NCBI GenBank assembly: GCA_951640195.1
Contig: OX621175.1
Span: 248,001 to 312,000, forward strand
Reading direction: 5' to 3'
Source of the DNA: Porpolomopsis calyptriformis
Taxonomy: Eukaryota > Basidiomycota > Agaricomycetes > Agaricales > Hygrophoraceae
DNA length: 64,000 nucleotides
Both the position numbers and the translations under genes were made by a program. The notes under the pieces were generated by a model that did no database searches, was not told the DNA's origin, and saw only the letters and a list, made by a program, of their open reading frames with translations. Within the stretch, counting starts at the first letter, position 1; each line of letters opens with the position of its first letter. This document shows positions 1 through 12,397 of this stretch, in pieces.

Positions 1-640
1 GTGATAGGTGGTGACTAGGTGATCTGAAATCACCCCTAAAACTGAGTGATATTCAACAGGGTGAGGTTATGCCCAACGTCTGGATAAAAATACCTAGGAT
101 AGCAGTGTTTTGCTTTAAGATTTGAGTCAAGTTTCATAGAATTTAAAACAACGAACTGTCCGCTAAATACAATGCGACATGAAATGCACAAAATCACTAG
201 GATTTCGCAGAATTGAAACTACACAGCTGGTTGACCTTTCTCCAGTCAACCAGCTCACTCCTCAGCTGAATCGGGAGGGCGAGTGGACAAGCGCTAAAGA
301 ATAATTAGTCTAAATTGAGTAAAAAGAAAGAGAAATAAAAGCTTACCATGATAGACGTCAACACCTCAGGTTGATTGTCACAGGGGGGAGGGCTGTTCTA
401 AGAGTGGTTTAAGAAAAAGAATTTTTTAGAAAAGAATAAGATTGACATACCTTTAAGATATGGAATAGGGTGGGTGATGTCCTTCCATAAGGATGGAAGT
501 GGAGTATGTAAGACGAACGGTATAGGGGGAGACGAAGCGAGTAGTGAAAATGAGGGGTGTAAGGGGGGGGCAGAGGCATTTGCGTGTTCTTGTTCATGGA
601 GAAAGGAGACGAGGTGGGAAAAAAATCCTGCTGCCTCAGA
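1..640. other. No recognisable gene
   Basis: I see no convincing coding region, RNA gene or element end here. The last part (about 409-640) continues in frame from the ankyrin relic on the minus strand but no longer looks like ankyrin sequence. Confidence 0.4.
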
Positions 641-1165
641 GTCAGCCTGAGTGAGGGGGGTATTACTGCCACATCACAGCCTTTAATGGCTGCATACAAG
701 GGCGACGGGAAACCACCCAAGCCCTTCAAGTCCACTTGAACGTCATCTCGAGCTAGCAGCAGCTCTACAATGACATCATGTCAATTCCCAGCTGCGTATG
801 AATGGGGCGTCTGACCATCTGAGTCCTTCAAGTCCACTTGAACATCATCCTGAGCTAGCCGCTTTGGGATGGCACCACGCCTATTCCCAGCTGCATATGA
901 ATGGGGCATCTGACCATCCAAGTCCTTCAAGTCCACTTGAATGTTATCCCAAGCCAGCAGCAGCTTTACAATAACATCGTGCCCATTCCCAGCTGCATAC
1001 AAAAGGGGTATTCAACCATCCAAGTCCTTCAAGTCCACTTGAATGTCATCCCAAGCTAGCAGCAGCTTTGGATTGGCATCATGCCCATTCCCAGCTGCAT
1101 ATGAATGGGCGTTCGACCATATGAGTCCTTCAAGTCTGCTTCAACATGATCCCAGGCAAGCGATA
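640..1165 (-). pseudogene. Ankyrin-repeat array relic
   Basis: On the minus strand about five units of roughly 33 codons repeat the theme QVDLKDLDGQTPHSYAAGN followed by an HDVIVKLLL-like helix, the ankyrin consensus. At DNA level this is an approximately 100-bp tandem repeat, visible as recurring 'tccttcaagtccacttgaa' near 719, 826, 928, 1024 and 1125. The frame is broken by stops and there is no start or flanking domain, so it is a fragment. In basidiomycetes such near-identical ankyrin repeats often form the C-terminus of NACHT/NLR-like proteins; that origin is inference, as no NACHT sequence is visible. Confidence 0.7.
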
Positions 1166-4100
1166 TCATACCTGCTCCAAGCCCCCCACCAAACTAGCAT
1201 TCGACCATACCAATCCTTCATCGGTTGGAGAAACATGAGTGCTTCTATCAATGATAGCCCACAACCGACCAGCCCGTAATCTTCCAACCACATATTGTAT
1301 GCAAGATACATCTACGACTGTGGATGGTTCAAGGATCAAAAAATATTGCGTGCCGAGTGAGTCGAAAGCTACAATGTTACAGGTGTCAATAGCAGCTAGG
1401 AAAATGGTCTGGGGTTCAAAGACTTTGAGTGGGATGATGACTGGCAATTGAATGACAAATATATGTTTCAGTTGTCCAAAATATACCTTTCTCTCATATT
1501 TAGGCTCCCGTCGCTGGTGAGCATATTTGTCAATGAAAGCTTCATACTTTGGGAAGTAATAAGCGAGCAGACGAGTGAGCGAAATGACATTAAAGACCTA
1601 CACAAACAAATGTTGTATCATGCTTGTCATTCTGTGGTCAGACAAGTCCTGACGCCTCCATGGTATTGCCTCCAAGATGCTGCAGCTTGCCGAATTGCTC
1701 AATATGATCCACTGAAATGTGTTGTCAAATGATGGACACCGTAGTGTTGAAACGAGTTGCTAAAGCTGCTAGAATCTTGTTAACTAATGATGTTCCAACA
1801 AGGTCTTTGCGACGGGGCAGCAGGAGTATACAGTGCTCATCTGAAGGGAAGTGATCAGCTGCAATAATTGCTAATAAAAAGAGACCGACAAGACTTGTGT
1901 TTGAACTGTCCTGCGATATCTGCATTAGAAGGATTGTGCAGTAAAAGTTCCTCTGCCATGTTATACAAGAGTTGGACTTGGTTCAGGCGTGCATCATCAA
2001 CCACATAGTGAGCGATAAAAGTGTAGGGGAATTGTCGGCTCTTGACAGCCAGTTGTAACCACCCACAAAAATGCTCCATAGGGAATGTCCAAGATGTCCA
2101 AACCAGCCCCGTAGCCTCTATTAAGTTGGCGATATGGAGTAGAGCATGAATAGTAATAAGACATGTACTCAAACGATTGGGGTTGTACTGATAATAATAC
2201 CTATTGCAAGAAACAGTGAGCATCAACATCTTAGCATGAAGTAGATTATACATACTTTTCGAATGTCTCAACCCATACCTTGAACCCCACTCTGAGTGCA
2301 GTTATATCGTCCTTGGAGAGTTCAAACTGGAGACAAATGTGAAGAAGTTTCACCAGCTGAATAAAGTGGTCGTAGTATTTTCGCTTCGCAAATTTCTGGT
2401 GAAGCAGAACGGGGGCAAGGTAGAGGGTCCAGAATGACCACGAATCGGTAGTGCAACTGGAATGATCACCTGTGATATTAGGTGGACGTGCGCTAAAGGC
2501 AGAAGGTACAGTTGTGCCTGATGTGGTACCTGCTTTTCCAATTGCTTCCCAGACAGTCTTCTCAAGTTGGTATGACTCATGACCTTGATCTAATCCTTTG
2601 AAGTCTCCTGTCCAAAGTGACACTAGGTTTGGGATGAGGTTCTCCCAAATCAAATGCATGAAGTCATAGGGAAAGGAGGAAGGAAATGAAAGTGATGAGA
2701 GATAGCTGAGAATGGATACACCTTTTATTCCATACAGTTTGGAAAGACGTTCCGAAACGGCTTGCGATGGTGCAAGCTGCACCTCTCGTCCCTGGGCAAG
2801 CATCACCAGGTGAGTTCGTAAGGGGAGACTGTTGGCATCATACTTTTCGATGGCCGACATGGAATTCTGAACTTCAGGATGCTTGCTACAGTCAAGCAGT
2901 ACATAGTAAGTCTTTGCTCTCAAACCTGGTATGACGACGCCCATGATTTCACATGCCCGGCAAGGTGAGAACCCATTGTGTCCCTTGATTTTTAGAATCA
3001 TAGACATGGCCAGAATGTTACCAGATCCGATGATCAGATAAGCATGCAGGGTGAAAAGGGAGGAAAGTAGAATATTGTAAGCATGAACTCCTACTGCTAA
3101 CTTGAGAAACTCTTCCACAGCTGGCCAGAGAAATGAATCTATGTCTTTCGGTTTTTTCGGGCCAGGGACGACACCTAGACAGAGTATATATTCTTTCAGG
3201 AACTGAAGTTCAGGAGGGAGGTTGTAGATAAAGATGATAAATGGCCATGCCATTGATTTGCGGTAGCAAAAAGGCGCAAAGCCATCTGTTGAGAGTCCAA
3301 GGGCCAGATCCCAAGGGTTGGAGAAATACTTGTGTGGTAACTGCTTTCCATTGATAACAACTTGTTTTCCCAGTAAATCCCAATAGACTGAACTATCAAG
3401 TATATCCCCACTGAGTTTTGGGTCATGTTGGTACTCACTACAGTACTTCATTTTTGAAACAAGTAGAGAGTTTCTGAAAAGAGCAACAAGATGGGGGATC
3501 AACGGAATGTAAACAAAAACCTTCCATGGATGACTATCAGAATGGTATTGTGGCATATTGCAATATGGGCACTTGTCCAGTTCAGCATGCAGGCCCACAT
3601 AACAACAGCAAGAATTCTGACAGCAATGATACAGAACAGGGTTGAGTCCAGAGAGGAAAGCGATGTGAGATTTTGTCTCCTTCCAACTTGGCAAATGAGA
3701 CTTGAAGATGAAAGGAAGTTGTCCAAAGGTATCATCTGACAGATGATTTCTAATTTTGAAAGCAAACACCTGAAGTATAGGTTTGTCCCTTTCACTCAAA
3801 TCATTGGCTACATAGCACCGATCAGTAGGATAAAGCTACTTGTAATGCAATCAGTCTCACTGATAGTTGCAAGGTCACGTTCAAGGCCTTCACCTAGCGC
3901 ATCCAGGATATCCAATCCAGATGGCTCTGACAGCTCATCAATCTCCTGGATGTCTCCACCAGTATCCATAGCATCTCCACAATCATCTGATTCTTCCTCA
4001 CCTAGCTTGGAATTGTCAACACCTCCAGCAGGAGTCCAATAATCAGCAGCATTCAACATGGCAGTAGCTACAACATTCGAAGCTTGTTCCTCTCAATCAT

Positions 4101-4419
4101 CATCCATATTATTGACATCACCATAGGGCTCGTTACTCTCTGTTGAATGGGCATGTGTTCCCAGCAGATGAAAACTTCCAGCTCCCTCCTGCTCTGGGGC
4201 ATTGCAATGACCTCTCTGCTGCTGTTTTGAAAGAGCAAGGGGTAGGTATGGAGAAGAAGCCTTGATCCTTGGTGGAGCCAGCAACATGCGGTGCCGGTAC
4301 TCTGTGTGGATGCTAACTAGCCATTGACAATAGATGCAAATTTTTTTTGCTATTGGTTTAATACCTTTCCCAGGCATCTCTATATAGGAACAATGTCTGT
4401 AAGTACCTTGTACAATCAT
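1166..4419 (-). pseudogene. Tnp2-type (CACTA-like) transposase, broken
   Basis: A minus-strand Tnp2-family transposase. The N-terminal part (4419-3870) has a Cys/His finger (C-x2-C...H near 4330) and an acidic stretch. A GT-AG intron near 3860-3817 joins it to the main exon (about 3816-2246), which has the Tnp2 hallmarks LSTDGFAPF, PPELQFLKEY, GPKKPKD, PCRACEIMGV and FMHLIWEN. An intron ending near 2192 leads to a second conserved block (YYQYNPNRLSTC, WTFPMEHFCGWL), with a decaying C-terminus down to 1166. In the family this enzyme moves CACTA elements by cut-and-paste. An in-frame TGA at 4093-4095 and a ragged 3' part mark it as inactive. I could not find the element ends. Confidence 0.85.
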
Positions 4420-4631
4420 CAGGGTTCACATACCAACAACAAGCTACAGCTGATGATGACTAGTCGGTAATTGCAGGTTCGTACACTTGAGGTATGTTTA
4501 AAGTCCACATCAGGCATCAACTCTGATGAAGAAATTACTAAGTTCCAAAGTAGAGAGACACTTCATAAACAGAAGGCAGCTGAAGCAATTGAAAGTATTC
4601 TTACATTTTACACAAGCCACGTAGCAAAAAT

Positions 4632-5556
4632 TTGCCCATGGGTAATGATAACCAAGGAAGAGGGAAAAAAAAGAGCACCATGGCTGAACCAATGAAAACT
4701 CCAGCCCAAGCATGGCCGAAGCCAAGGCCAGTAACAAAGCAGGTTCTGGCAGAGAACAATCATGAACTAGAGGATGAGATTAATCGATTGAAAGGTGTGT
4801 TTGAAAATCACCCACATCTATTCTTGAGTGAACTAGTAATTCCCTGGATAATCTATTAGCACAGCTTACAGAGGTGACTAACGCAAGAAAAAAGGCTGAG
4901 GTGGCCAAAGACGAAGCTGAGAGGGCCAGAAAACAAGCTGAAGCCAAGAAGGCAAAACACAAAGCTGAGGCCACTAAAAAGGAAGCTGAGCAGAAGGCCA
5001 GGGCGAAGGGAAAGGATATGCCCATAGTTCCGAAGCCCAAGGCTGCTGAGATGTCCAAAGGAACTGATAGGCTGCATACAGCCATAGGATTGATGGATGA
5101 TAAAGTAACATATCTGGAAATCCAGGTGAGGGGGATTTTTTGATGTATATTCCTTGGCTCTCACTTGTTGGAGGACAGTCCACTGTTCGGGACCTTGTTC
5201 ATCAGGTCCGTCTTGACCTGCGTTTGGAGTATTGTTGCCAGCCAATGAAAGACCTTGGGGACCTATTCAAAATGGTGAGCAAAAACTACTTTCTAGTTTG
5301 AAGTGAGGTAGGCATACTACATCAACCATAGGCATGTCATCTTCAACCTCACCTTGCAAGGTTTCAAAATAACTAGGCTACCGCTGAGCTTGTCAAGCAG
5401 TATCTCAGTAATCACCACAAAAGCGAATCACACAAGAGAAAAGCAGCACAGGCGACTAGTGGGCCTGCTAAGAAACAGCATATTGATGAGTTGAACCAGG
5501 AAGGAGAATATGGGGATGAAGAGGGACAAGCCAGTGGCAGGGATATGCATGCTTAG
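4632..5556 (+). pseudogene. Lys/Glu-rich coiled-coil protein of basidiomycete repeats
   Basis: Plus-strand gene starting with MPMGNDNQGRGKKK. I read exons 4632-4794, 4872-5125, 5179-5274 and a last exon from about 5361 to the TAG at 5554-5556, with clean GT-AG introns of 77 and 53 bases at the first two junctions. Exon 2 is a Lys/Ala/Glu-rich heptad region (ARKKAEVAKDEAERARKQAE), probably coiled coil. Exons 3-4 carry VRDLVHQVRLDLRLEY and ATAELVKQYL, motifs I associate with hypothetical proteins common in Agaricomycete repeat regions. An in-frame TAG at 5374-5376 (probably from TGG) and a doubtful frame at the last junction suggest a pseudogene. Function unknown; it lies next to and divergent from the Tnp2 relic. 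Confidence 0.55.
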
Positions 5557-7435
5557 AATGTTTATCTCTGTTTCATGTCAACAGGTTGCGCACAAGGACA
5601 GAAATCTTATCAATGGGTTGAGTGGAGACTTAGATACAGGAATGTTGTCTGGGTCACGTGAAGCTACTCAAATGCGAATTCTGCTGCTCTTTCCACACTG
5701 TCAAACATCTGAACCATAGCTTTGAGCCCTGCTTGATGCTTAGCCAAGAATGCTGTGATGGCTTCAATGCTGAGAGATAACATTTTAGATGTAAGTGAAT
5801 AAAAACAAAACATGTCTTGCCTGGTGGAATAAATCGCTGCCATAGCTGCAGACTTTACAGCAAAATATTGTCAGCGAGTGACTTTGGTAGTTGTGTGGGT
5901 GACACTGGATTCTGGCTCATCGTAGGAAAGGATAGCAGTGGAAGCAATGCTTTCTGACCCAATAGAAGACAGCAGTATGGAGGACACTCCTTGCACACTG
6001 TAGGAGATGATTGCAGTGTCTATTTCAGCTGTGTTGGCATTCAAATACATCTCTGTGGAATCTTCATCAGATGTGCAGGGTTCGTTAGGGTTTCTGGTGT
6101 GAACACCATTATCAAGGCTCATTTCAGTGATGAGCACACTGAGGTCATTCTTCTCCAAGATTGAGGTGCATCTACCTTGATGATTTAGGAGGCAGAATTT
6201 CTCCCAGTCTCATTTGGCATCCGCATATGTGTTGTGGGATTGTAGTGAGGTATCCCTGTCCCTGGTGAGAGAATATACTTCAACCCTTGCATCAAAATAA
6301 GTCAGCCAGTTAGTGGGAGTAGAGGTGGTTCATAAGGACACACCAATCAGTGAATATGCCTTGGACCTTTCTGACGAGCACTGCGTAGTACTTTTTGACA
6401 GGTTTTTTAGGGTCACTGGGAAAGAAAGGTGGGACACAAGGGGTCCGCATTTGAGGAGACAGTTGGGAAGCAGCTGGCTAGTGAAAAGTTGCTGTTTTCT
6501 GAGTGGGATTTGTCGATATGAGGGATCGCATTGTGTCGAGCTGCAAGGAGGCCTGATTAGTCTGCCAATTTCAATTTATAAGCATTGAACTTGGTACTTT
6601 GTGCTTGGAGCTTTGGATTCACCCCTTTCTGCGTCATCATCATTTGTGAATGAAGGAGAAGTAACAGTCACTCATGACAGTTACTGTTATTTGGGTGGGG
6701 GAACTATGTCTGTGCCTTCACAACACCTCGATTATAATACATCAAATAGAAAAAAAGTTTGAAAGCTACCAAGAATGATAATGATTTCCATCCACCCCAT
6801 AGGCAAATTACTCGATAAAACAGCAAACGCTAGAATGAATAGCGCCTGAAGTGACGCCATTCATGGCGCTCGACACCTGAAGGAAATCTGGCTAAGCTGG
6901 CTAATCCCTCACTCAAAACTGGCAATCCCTGGTTGATGCTGTGAGTTAAGAACTCGAACTTGTGGGAGGGTCTCGAACTAGTGACATTTGAAGATGGGTA
7001 CCTGAATGCAAAGAACATAGTGCCAGATTTACGCTTAAGTCATTATAATGAACATACGCAGAGAAATTTTGAAACAATTCAGAGTGTCGCATCTCTAGCT
7101 CTGGGTTTGTTTCACATTCCATCTGCACAATGCTAAAAGTGGTCCAATAACATTCACCATAGTTTTCTGCGCTAAGTTGGGGTTGGGTGCCCTTGATGCC
7201 AGTTTTGCACAGGTCAAAAGTGTTACACAGCTGTGCGAGAGTTAAGATGATATGGAAAATGCAATGGAATAGTAGCTTACCAAAACCAAGACATAAGCAT
7301 AGATTTGCAGCAGTATGCGGTTGGCCTCAACCCACTCAGGAAGTGTGGTAACTTGTTCACCTCCACAGAAGAGGATAACTCAGATAGACTCTTCAAAAGT
7401 GGGATGTTGGAACAGCTTGATAATGTTTCCCTTCA
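5557..7435. other. Gene-poor stretch with one possible minus-strand exon
   Basis: Mostly no recognisable coding signal. Minus strand 6158-5871 is an open 95-codon segment rich in Ser, Thr and acidic residues (SDEDSTEMYLNANTAEID) that could be a disordered exon of the minus-strand gene upstream, but nothing confirms it. No tRNA or element end recognised. Confidence 0.3.
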
Positions 7436-7439
7436 TTAC

Positions 7440-8566
7440 AAATGCCATTGAGTATTGGGATAAACAAGAAGGAGAGGGAACTCCACAAGCTTGTCAACCT
7501 GGTGGGCAAAACAAAAATCTTTTTGAAGCTCGCGGACCCTTTTGCAAATTTCTTGCTGGCTCTTTATGGCCCCATCTTCATACATGATATTGTAAAATGG
7601 ACAGTTTTTGTTGTTTTTTTTCTTCTTGCTTGAACCATCGACTATGTGGGTAATCCTAGATTTGTTGTCCGAGTGCAGAGATTGAAGCTTGCTGTGGAAG
7701 ATGTCTAACATGTGGTCATGGGTTGCCGAAAAATTTAGTTTGTAATGCGCTGTCAAAAATTGCGCCAAAGTCAATAAGAAGTGTTGAATGGGTCAAGGTT
7801 ACTTTACAGAAGCCAACAGAGGTTGGGTGTAAACGCTGCCATTTCTCAAGAGCAATGACCAAGCAGATATGGACGTCCTCAATATCCAATACATGACAGA
7901 TCATGTGGGTATTGAGAAGTTCATCACTCTGGGCAATCAGGAGCCAGCTTGAGTATTACATAGTCGTCTCCAATCTGTTTCCTATAGTAGCCGAGACCGT
8001 GAATGTCTCTGTCTGGAAAAGGACCCTTGTTGTTTGCAGGCATGTTTGTGTTGATTGGAGCAGATAGCCCAAGGGCCACAGGTTCCACTGACAGGACAGT
8101 GGATCAATGATTGGTGCCTTCAAGCATGGGATTGGAAATTTGAGGCATCTCAGAATACGATGTGAATGCTGAAGAATCTGGGTCCAGGGCCATGAACTGG
8201 GAAGGGGTCAACAAAAACGGTGAGAATCCAGGTTCAAATTCAGGCATGAGTTTAGGGGGTGTAGTCTGAGGGAACATGACCTGAGGCTCTATCAATTGAG
8301 GTTGATCCCCCAACATGGTCAACACCTGAGTGTGTCAGATCAATACTACAAAGGATAATTGTCACATACAGTGGGCCAGTCCTGGAGAGCAGACAAATCC
8401 TCTGAAGTTGAATTGGTAATGTCCAGATCAACCCAAGGAGGTTCTTGAACATCGATCCAAAAGTTGGGCTTGGTAGAAAGTAAATCCTCGATATGCATCG
8501 AAATCTCGCAATTAGGATGTGATATTCCAGACAAAAACGCCAGCGTTCCTGATATATCTTGTCCAT
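7440..8566 (-). pseudogene. Unrecognised minus-strand repeat-associated gene, interrupted
   Basis: Start near 8566 (MDKIYQERWRF). After an apparent one-base frame slip the exon continues as SGISHPNCEISMHIEDLL to WPT at about 8370. A 44-base GT-AG intron then leads in phase to LTMLGDQPQLIEPQ and SEMPQISNPMLEGTNH. An in-frame TGA at 8104-8106 interrupts it; the same frame continues to about 7950 (GLGYYRKQIGDDYVILKLAP). Further minus-strand pieces (7904-7716, and 7774-7440 with NKNCPFYNIMYEDGAIKSQ) read as later exons in other frames. I recognise no domain. Splicing plus stops suggest a decayed gene of a repeat family. It is divergent from the gene at 8915. Confidence 0.45.
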
Positions 8567-8914
8567 TAGGGCAAACTACAAAGTCACAAAGTAGGAAGTG
8601 ATCGAAAAATAGGGAAATTATACAAGACTTAGCAGCCTAGAGGTTGCATGATAAGACGGCAAACATGTTGGTACTTTGTCTGATGTAATACACATCAGAC
8701 TCCTTAACATGACACCACCAATGTGACTGGGAATGAGGCTGTGGAAGTGAGTGCCAAGCTCCAGGCCTTATGCTAATAGGTCCATCTTCTTATATCGCAA
8801 GTGACTTCTAAGCAGCCAAGCACAAAGTACAAAGCACAAAGTGACTGAGTTTAATTAACATGACAATATAAAGCCATGTTTGCGACCTTAGAAAGTTTTG
8901 TCTCTCCATCTATT
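8567..8914. promoter_or_regulatory. Short divergent intergenic region with TATA-like box
   Basis: Space between the minus-strand gene ending its 5' side at 8566 and the plus-strand gene at 8915. A TATAAAG at 8867-8873 lies about 40 bases before the plus-strand ATG. A short 'cacaaagt' motif recurs near 8821-8842. Promoter use is inference. Confidence 0.35.
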
Positions 8915-9415
8915 ATGGCCACAACTGAATCCTCATGTTTTAACATTCAGAACCTCCCTTGAGCTCCTAGTCCATCCATCCCCCCTTCCAGTCCTGCAAC
9001 TGGATCCCAACCCATCGGTTACCTGTATGCAGACTTCTGCATGGGTTCTGATGCTGAAATAGAAATCATACCTCCAGTAAGAACTTGACTTGACTGTGTA
9101 TTCTCATCTTATTTGTTGCAGGGATCTTCACTATGCCCTGATGTAGCAGAGCAGACTTTGGCTGAAGCATATGCATTGTGCAAATTCCTTCATTCAGTTG
9201 CAATTTCTGCTGAACAAAACTACCATCATTCGCTCCTCATTGCCAACATGTACATGCACTATTTGGCACAAATCAAACATGACCTTTGCCAAGCATACCT
9301 GGATGTGGGCAAGCTTCGCGGTGCCATTCACCGGAGACTCCTTACCACAAATTTTCAAGTTGAGCTGGCGTCTTGTCAAACGTCACAATCAGCATGTGGT
9401 CTTGTGGACATCTAG
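8915..9415 (+). pseudogene. Small unrecognised spliced gene with early TGA
   Basis: ATG at 8915 (MATTESSCFNIQ). Exon 1 is 8915-9076, the intron 9077-9121 is GTAAGA...TTGCAG, and exon 2 is 9122-9415, giving 151 codons before the stop. The fit is phase 0 at both sides. Exon 2 is rich in Leu/His/Tyr (AEAYALCKFLHSVAISAEQ, IHRRLL) and probably helical. Codon 16 is TGA (8960-8962, LP*APSPS), one C-to-T step from CGA, so as sequenced only a 15-residue peptide would be made. No domain recognised; context suggests a repeat-associated gene. Confidence 0.5.
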
Positions 9416-9599
9416 GCCTCACTCTGATAATCAGATGTGGGGTGCAAAATTTGGATTGTTCTATCTTGGATATGTTTTATTCCCTGGTTTCTCAGTGTAA
9501 TTCTGATTTCAAATGAAAAACATGCGAAAGCATCATTTCTCAGCTCACTTGTTGTACCGCTACTGCTATATCTACTATTCTCACTTCATTTCTTTCAAC

Positions 9600-10690
9600 T
9601 CATGTAAAAGACATTACCAATGGGTAATATTGTGCACAAGCGCACATGCCATAGAATGCATCACAAACTAAGAACATAAACAGGGAGGTACATCACAATT
9701 CTACTGGTCATCTTTAGTAAGGTTGATGACGACTGTCCTAATTGCTCTCACACATTGGTGATTACCAAACACCTGTTTCGTCATAACTAACCCACAAGCA
9801 CACCTTATGATAAGTGCCTTGAAATCATCCTCCAGTAACCCATCATTATCCAAGGAGACAATCTGGGTGAACACGGCTACAGGCTGCTTGCGCTGATGTT
9901 CATAGATTGGGACAGACCCAAGAAGAGTATTGAGACCTGTATATTTTCAAGCTGTCACTGCAGGTCTGGATTTTGAGAAGATGTAATAACCTTTGGAATC
10001 TGCGATGACCCTGGACACATGTACGATGGGGGAAGGCAAGGAAATGTCCCAGTCTGTGTGACAAATACAGTGTTTTAGTTTGTAGACATTCAACAGATAA
10101 AACGAGGACACAGGCTTCAGAGTGGGTATCTGTATAAGAAAAGACCATCCATTATATACATTCGCTCCAGAGGAACTGGGCTATGGGATGAGTAAACATG
10201 TTAGGATGATAGAAACAAATGACTGACTCAAATATCCACAGCGATCGCTTGCACAGGCAGCGATGTATTCGCCAGCAAATGTGCCAGTGGGACAATAAAT
10301 ACAGCTGATTCTATATACACTTCTGGATGATTTCCATCCATGGCACAGAGGCACAAAGGTCCTCGAAAGTTGTGAGTGAGACAGTGTTGAGCAAAACCTG
10401 AAGGTGAAACTCATCTTCCTTCGGCATTGACAGGCCTTTCAACAGGAGATATGGTCAAGGGATCGTAATTGAAGTGAAAGTCCACTTACCAAAGCCAACA
10501 GCAGAGATTGCCCAAATCAGAATCGTAATAAAGGAGCAACCCATTTCCAGAAGCAGTCTAGTGGGCAATGCGGGTGAGATGTACCCGGAACCTTGAAATG
10601 GGATTATTAGTGTCAAGACCATCATTGGGGCCTGAAGGACTTACTATTCTTCGATGTCAGGCATCATATGAGGAAAAGTGAAATCACTCA
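9600..10690 (-). pseudogene. Cys-rich unrecognised minus-strand exons
   Basis: Minus-strand segments with likely GT-AG introns and a possible start MSDFTFPHMMPDIEE at about 10690. The clearest exon (10414-10181) contains CIYCPTGTFAGEY followed by ACASDRCGY, a C-x2-C ... C-x4-C arrangement that could bind zinc. A Cys/Trp-rich piece near 10580-10500 and a piece at 10148-9900 may belong to the same gene, in changing frames. I cannot name the family. Frame changes and missing clean exon joins suggest decay. Confidence 0.3.
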
Positions 10691-11089
10691 TGAAAGACAA
10701 CCAAGATTGTAATTTTGAATGAGAGGATTGGAGACGAATTTATAGTATTCGAAATCTGGGTCAGGAATATGGTTACTGAATGCAAAGGACTTAGGATTGT
10801 AAACAAAGCACAGACCATTAGCTTAGAGCTTGGCTGCTTTGTGGTAGCTGCGTTTGTCATTTGTAGTTTGCAGTTTGTTGCGATCAAACATATATATATG
10901 TTCCGCACCTGAGCCTGCTGTCATACTTTTCCAACTCAACAACCCTTACCCTATGTTAAATGATGAGAACTCACCTCCGCCTGTACTGGGCATCTGCAGA
11001 TGTGACAGTGCGCTCCAATTAGGTCCCAGGAAGAAGCTGTCAGTCCTGACTTCTCCATCTATCTGGTAACCTAACCTAACCTGATCTAA

Positions 11090-12397
11090 TCAATAGCTGT
11101 GTTCGCAACCCTCTTGTTCACTATGGAAGGCATTTTGGACAGACTGTTCATGCCCTATGCAGTGTCAAATGCCTGTTGGCAAATGGTGTGCTACATATCT
11201 GTAATCGTGAGGACGTGGATAATCATATGCCCATCTCAGCTAAGTCAGTCAGTTTTTTCCCCTTCCATACTTCACCACATCAGATTGGGCCAGGGAAGAA
11301 CAGGAACACTGCATGTTCAATGCACTCCTTCAGATGATTCTGGGCCTCAAGCAATGCCTATTAAAGGGCTCTGATAAGGAGATTGTATCGATAGCCGACT
11401 TGGTATTTGCCGAACCATTCTCTAGATGACCCTCCAATTCACTTCTTACCAAGCTTCAGAAGGGTGCATCTAGCACCAAATCGGATGACACGAAGATGAT
11501 GAAATCCTCAGTTTTAATGTGGATCATGCCCCAAGGTCAGCAGCTAAACCTGCTACTTGCTGGAAATGTTAAGTCAAATTGTGGGTTTCACAATGACCTT
11601 ACTAGCACTTTATTATGTCCTGCTGGTCTTGATTGGTCTAATCAAGGGTGAGTTGTGTAAACAGACACTTATGAGGATTTCTTATGGTATCAACTCAGGA
11701 TCTGGGAAAAGTTGAGAAAAGGGGAACTTGTGGTCACCAGTGACTAGTGGCCAATTTTCATTTATCGAGACTATCTGTATGACATTGAGGATCCGTGGAA
11801 GGGTGCCTTCCAAAGCTCCCTCCTCATATTGGTGAGACTCATATATTCTTAATCCACGCTCACTGGACATATGTAATTACAGGCATATAAGCATATCTTT
11901 ACCTTGCCGAGTTCTGTCAACAAGGAGTCGAAGGTGACTCATTCTGGTAATGCTCATATTTATGGGATGACACAAGTTACTGTGGCTTCTATTGCTTATG
12001 TCGCTACACAGGTATGTTAAACAGTATTACTATCCCCTTCCTACATATGCTGAATCCCATTCCATAGGTCAGATTTGTGCTGACATCGGCAGCCATTTTT
12101 TCCAAAGGCAACAAGGCGACAGACTCTGAGAGGTTCTATAATTCTATCCTCAAGTTATTAAATGATCCGGATGAGGCAGAAGAAGTGGATGCATTGTTGA
12201 CCTGGTGGGACTGGTAAGATCATACTTGCACTGCAATACCCAAACTGGCTAACAGGCCTACTGCGAACAGACAAATATTTCCTGGGTATTGCTCTGTGCA
12301 ATCTATTCCCACCAAGAATAGTGCATTCGCTTGGATCAAGGAGAGATGCGCAGCCATGAAAGCCATGCTGAATAATTTGGACAGTGACACCTTGTAA
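11090..12397 (+). pseudogene. DUF6698-like basidiomycete protein, interrupted by TAG
   Basis: Spliced plus-strand gene. Readable blocks in order: NPLVHYGRHFGQTVHALCS (from about 11113), REEQEHCMFNALLQM, an intron before KGASSTKSDDTK, LLCPAGLDWSN, an intron, WEKLRKGELVVTSD, WPIFIYRDYLYD, an intron, AYKHIFTLPSSVNKES, GMTQVTVASIAYVATQ, an intron, RFVLTSAAIFS, DSERFYNSILKLL, ALLTWWDW, an intron (12214-12255), and QIFPGYCSVQ to the TAA at 12395-12397. The order and motifs match the DUF6698 family as I remember it, a common Agaricomycete protein of unknown function. A TAG at 11745-11747 sits in frame between SD and WPIF, one transition from CAG. The first exon is not resolved. Confidence 0.7.

Noticed and set aside
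11067..11098. Telomere-like acctaacctaacct
   Set aside because: Only about two units, inside the 5' part of the DUF6698-like gene; probably intronic.
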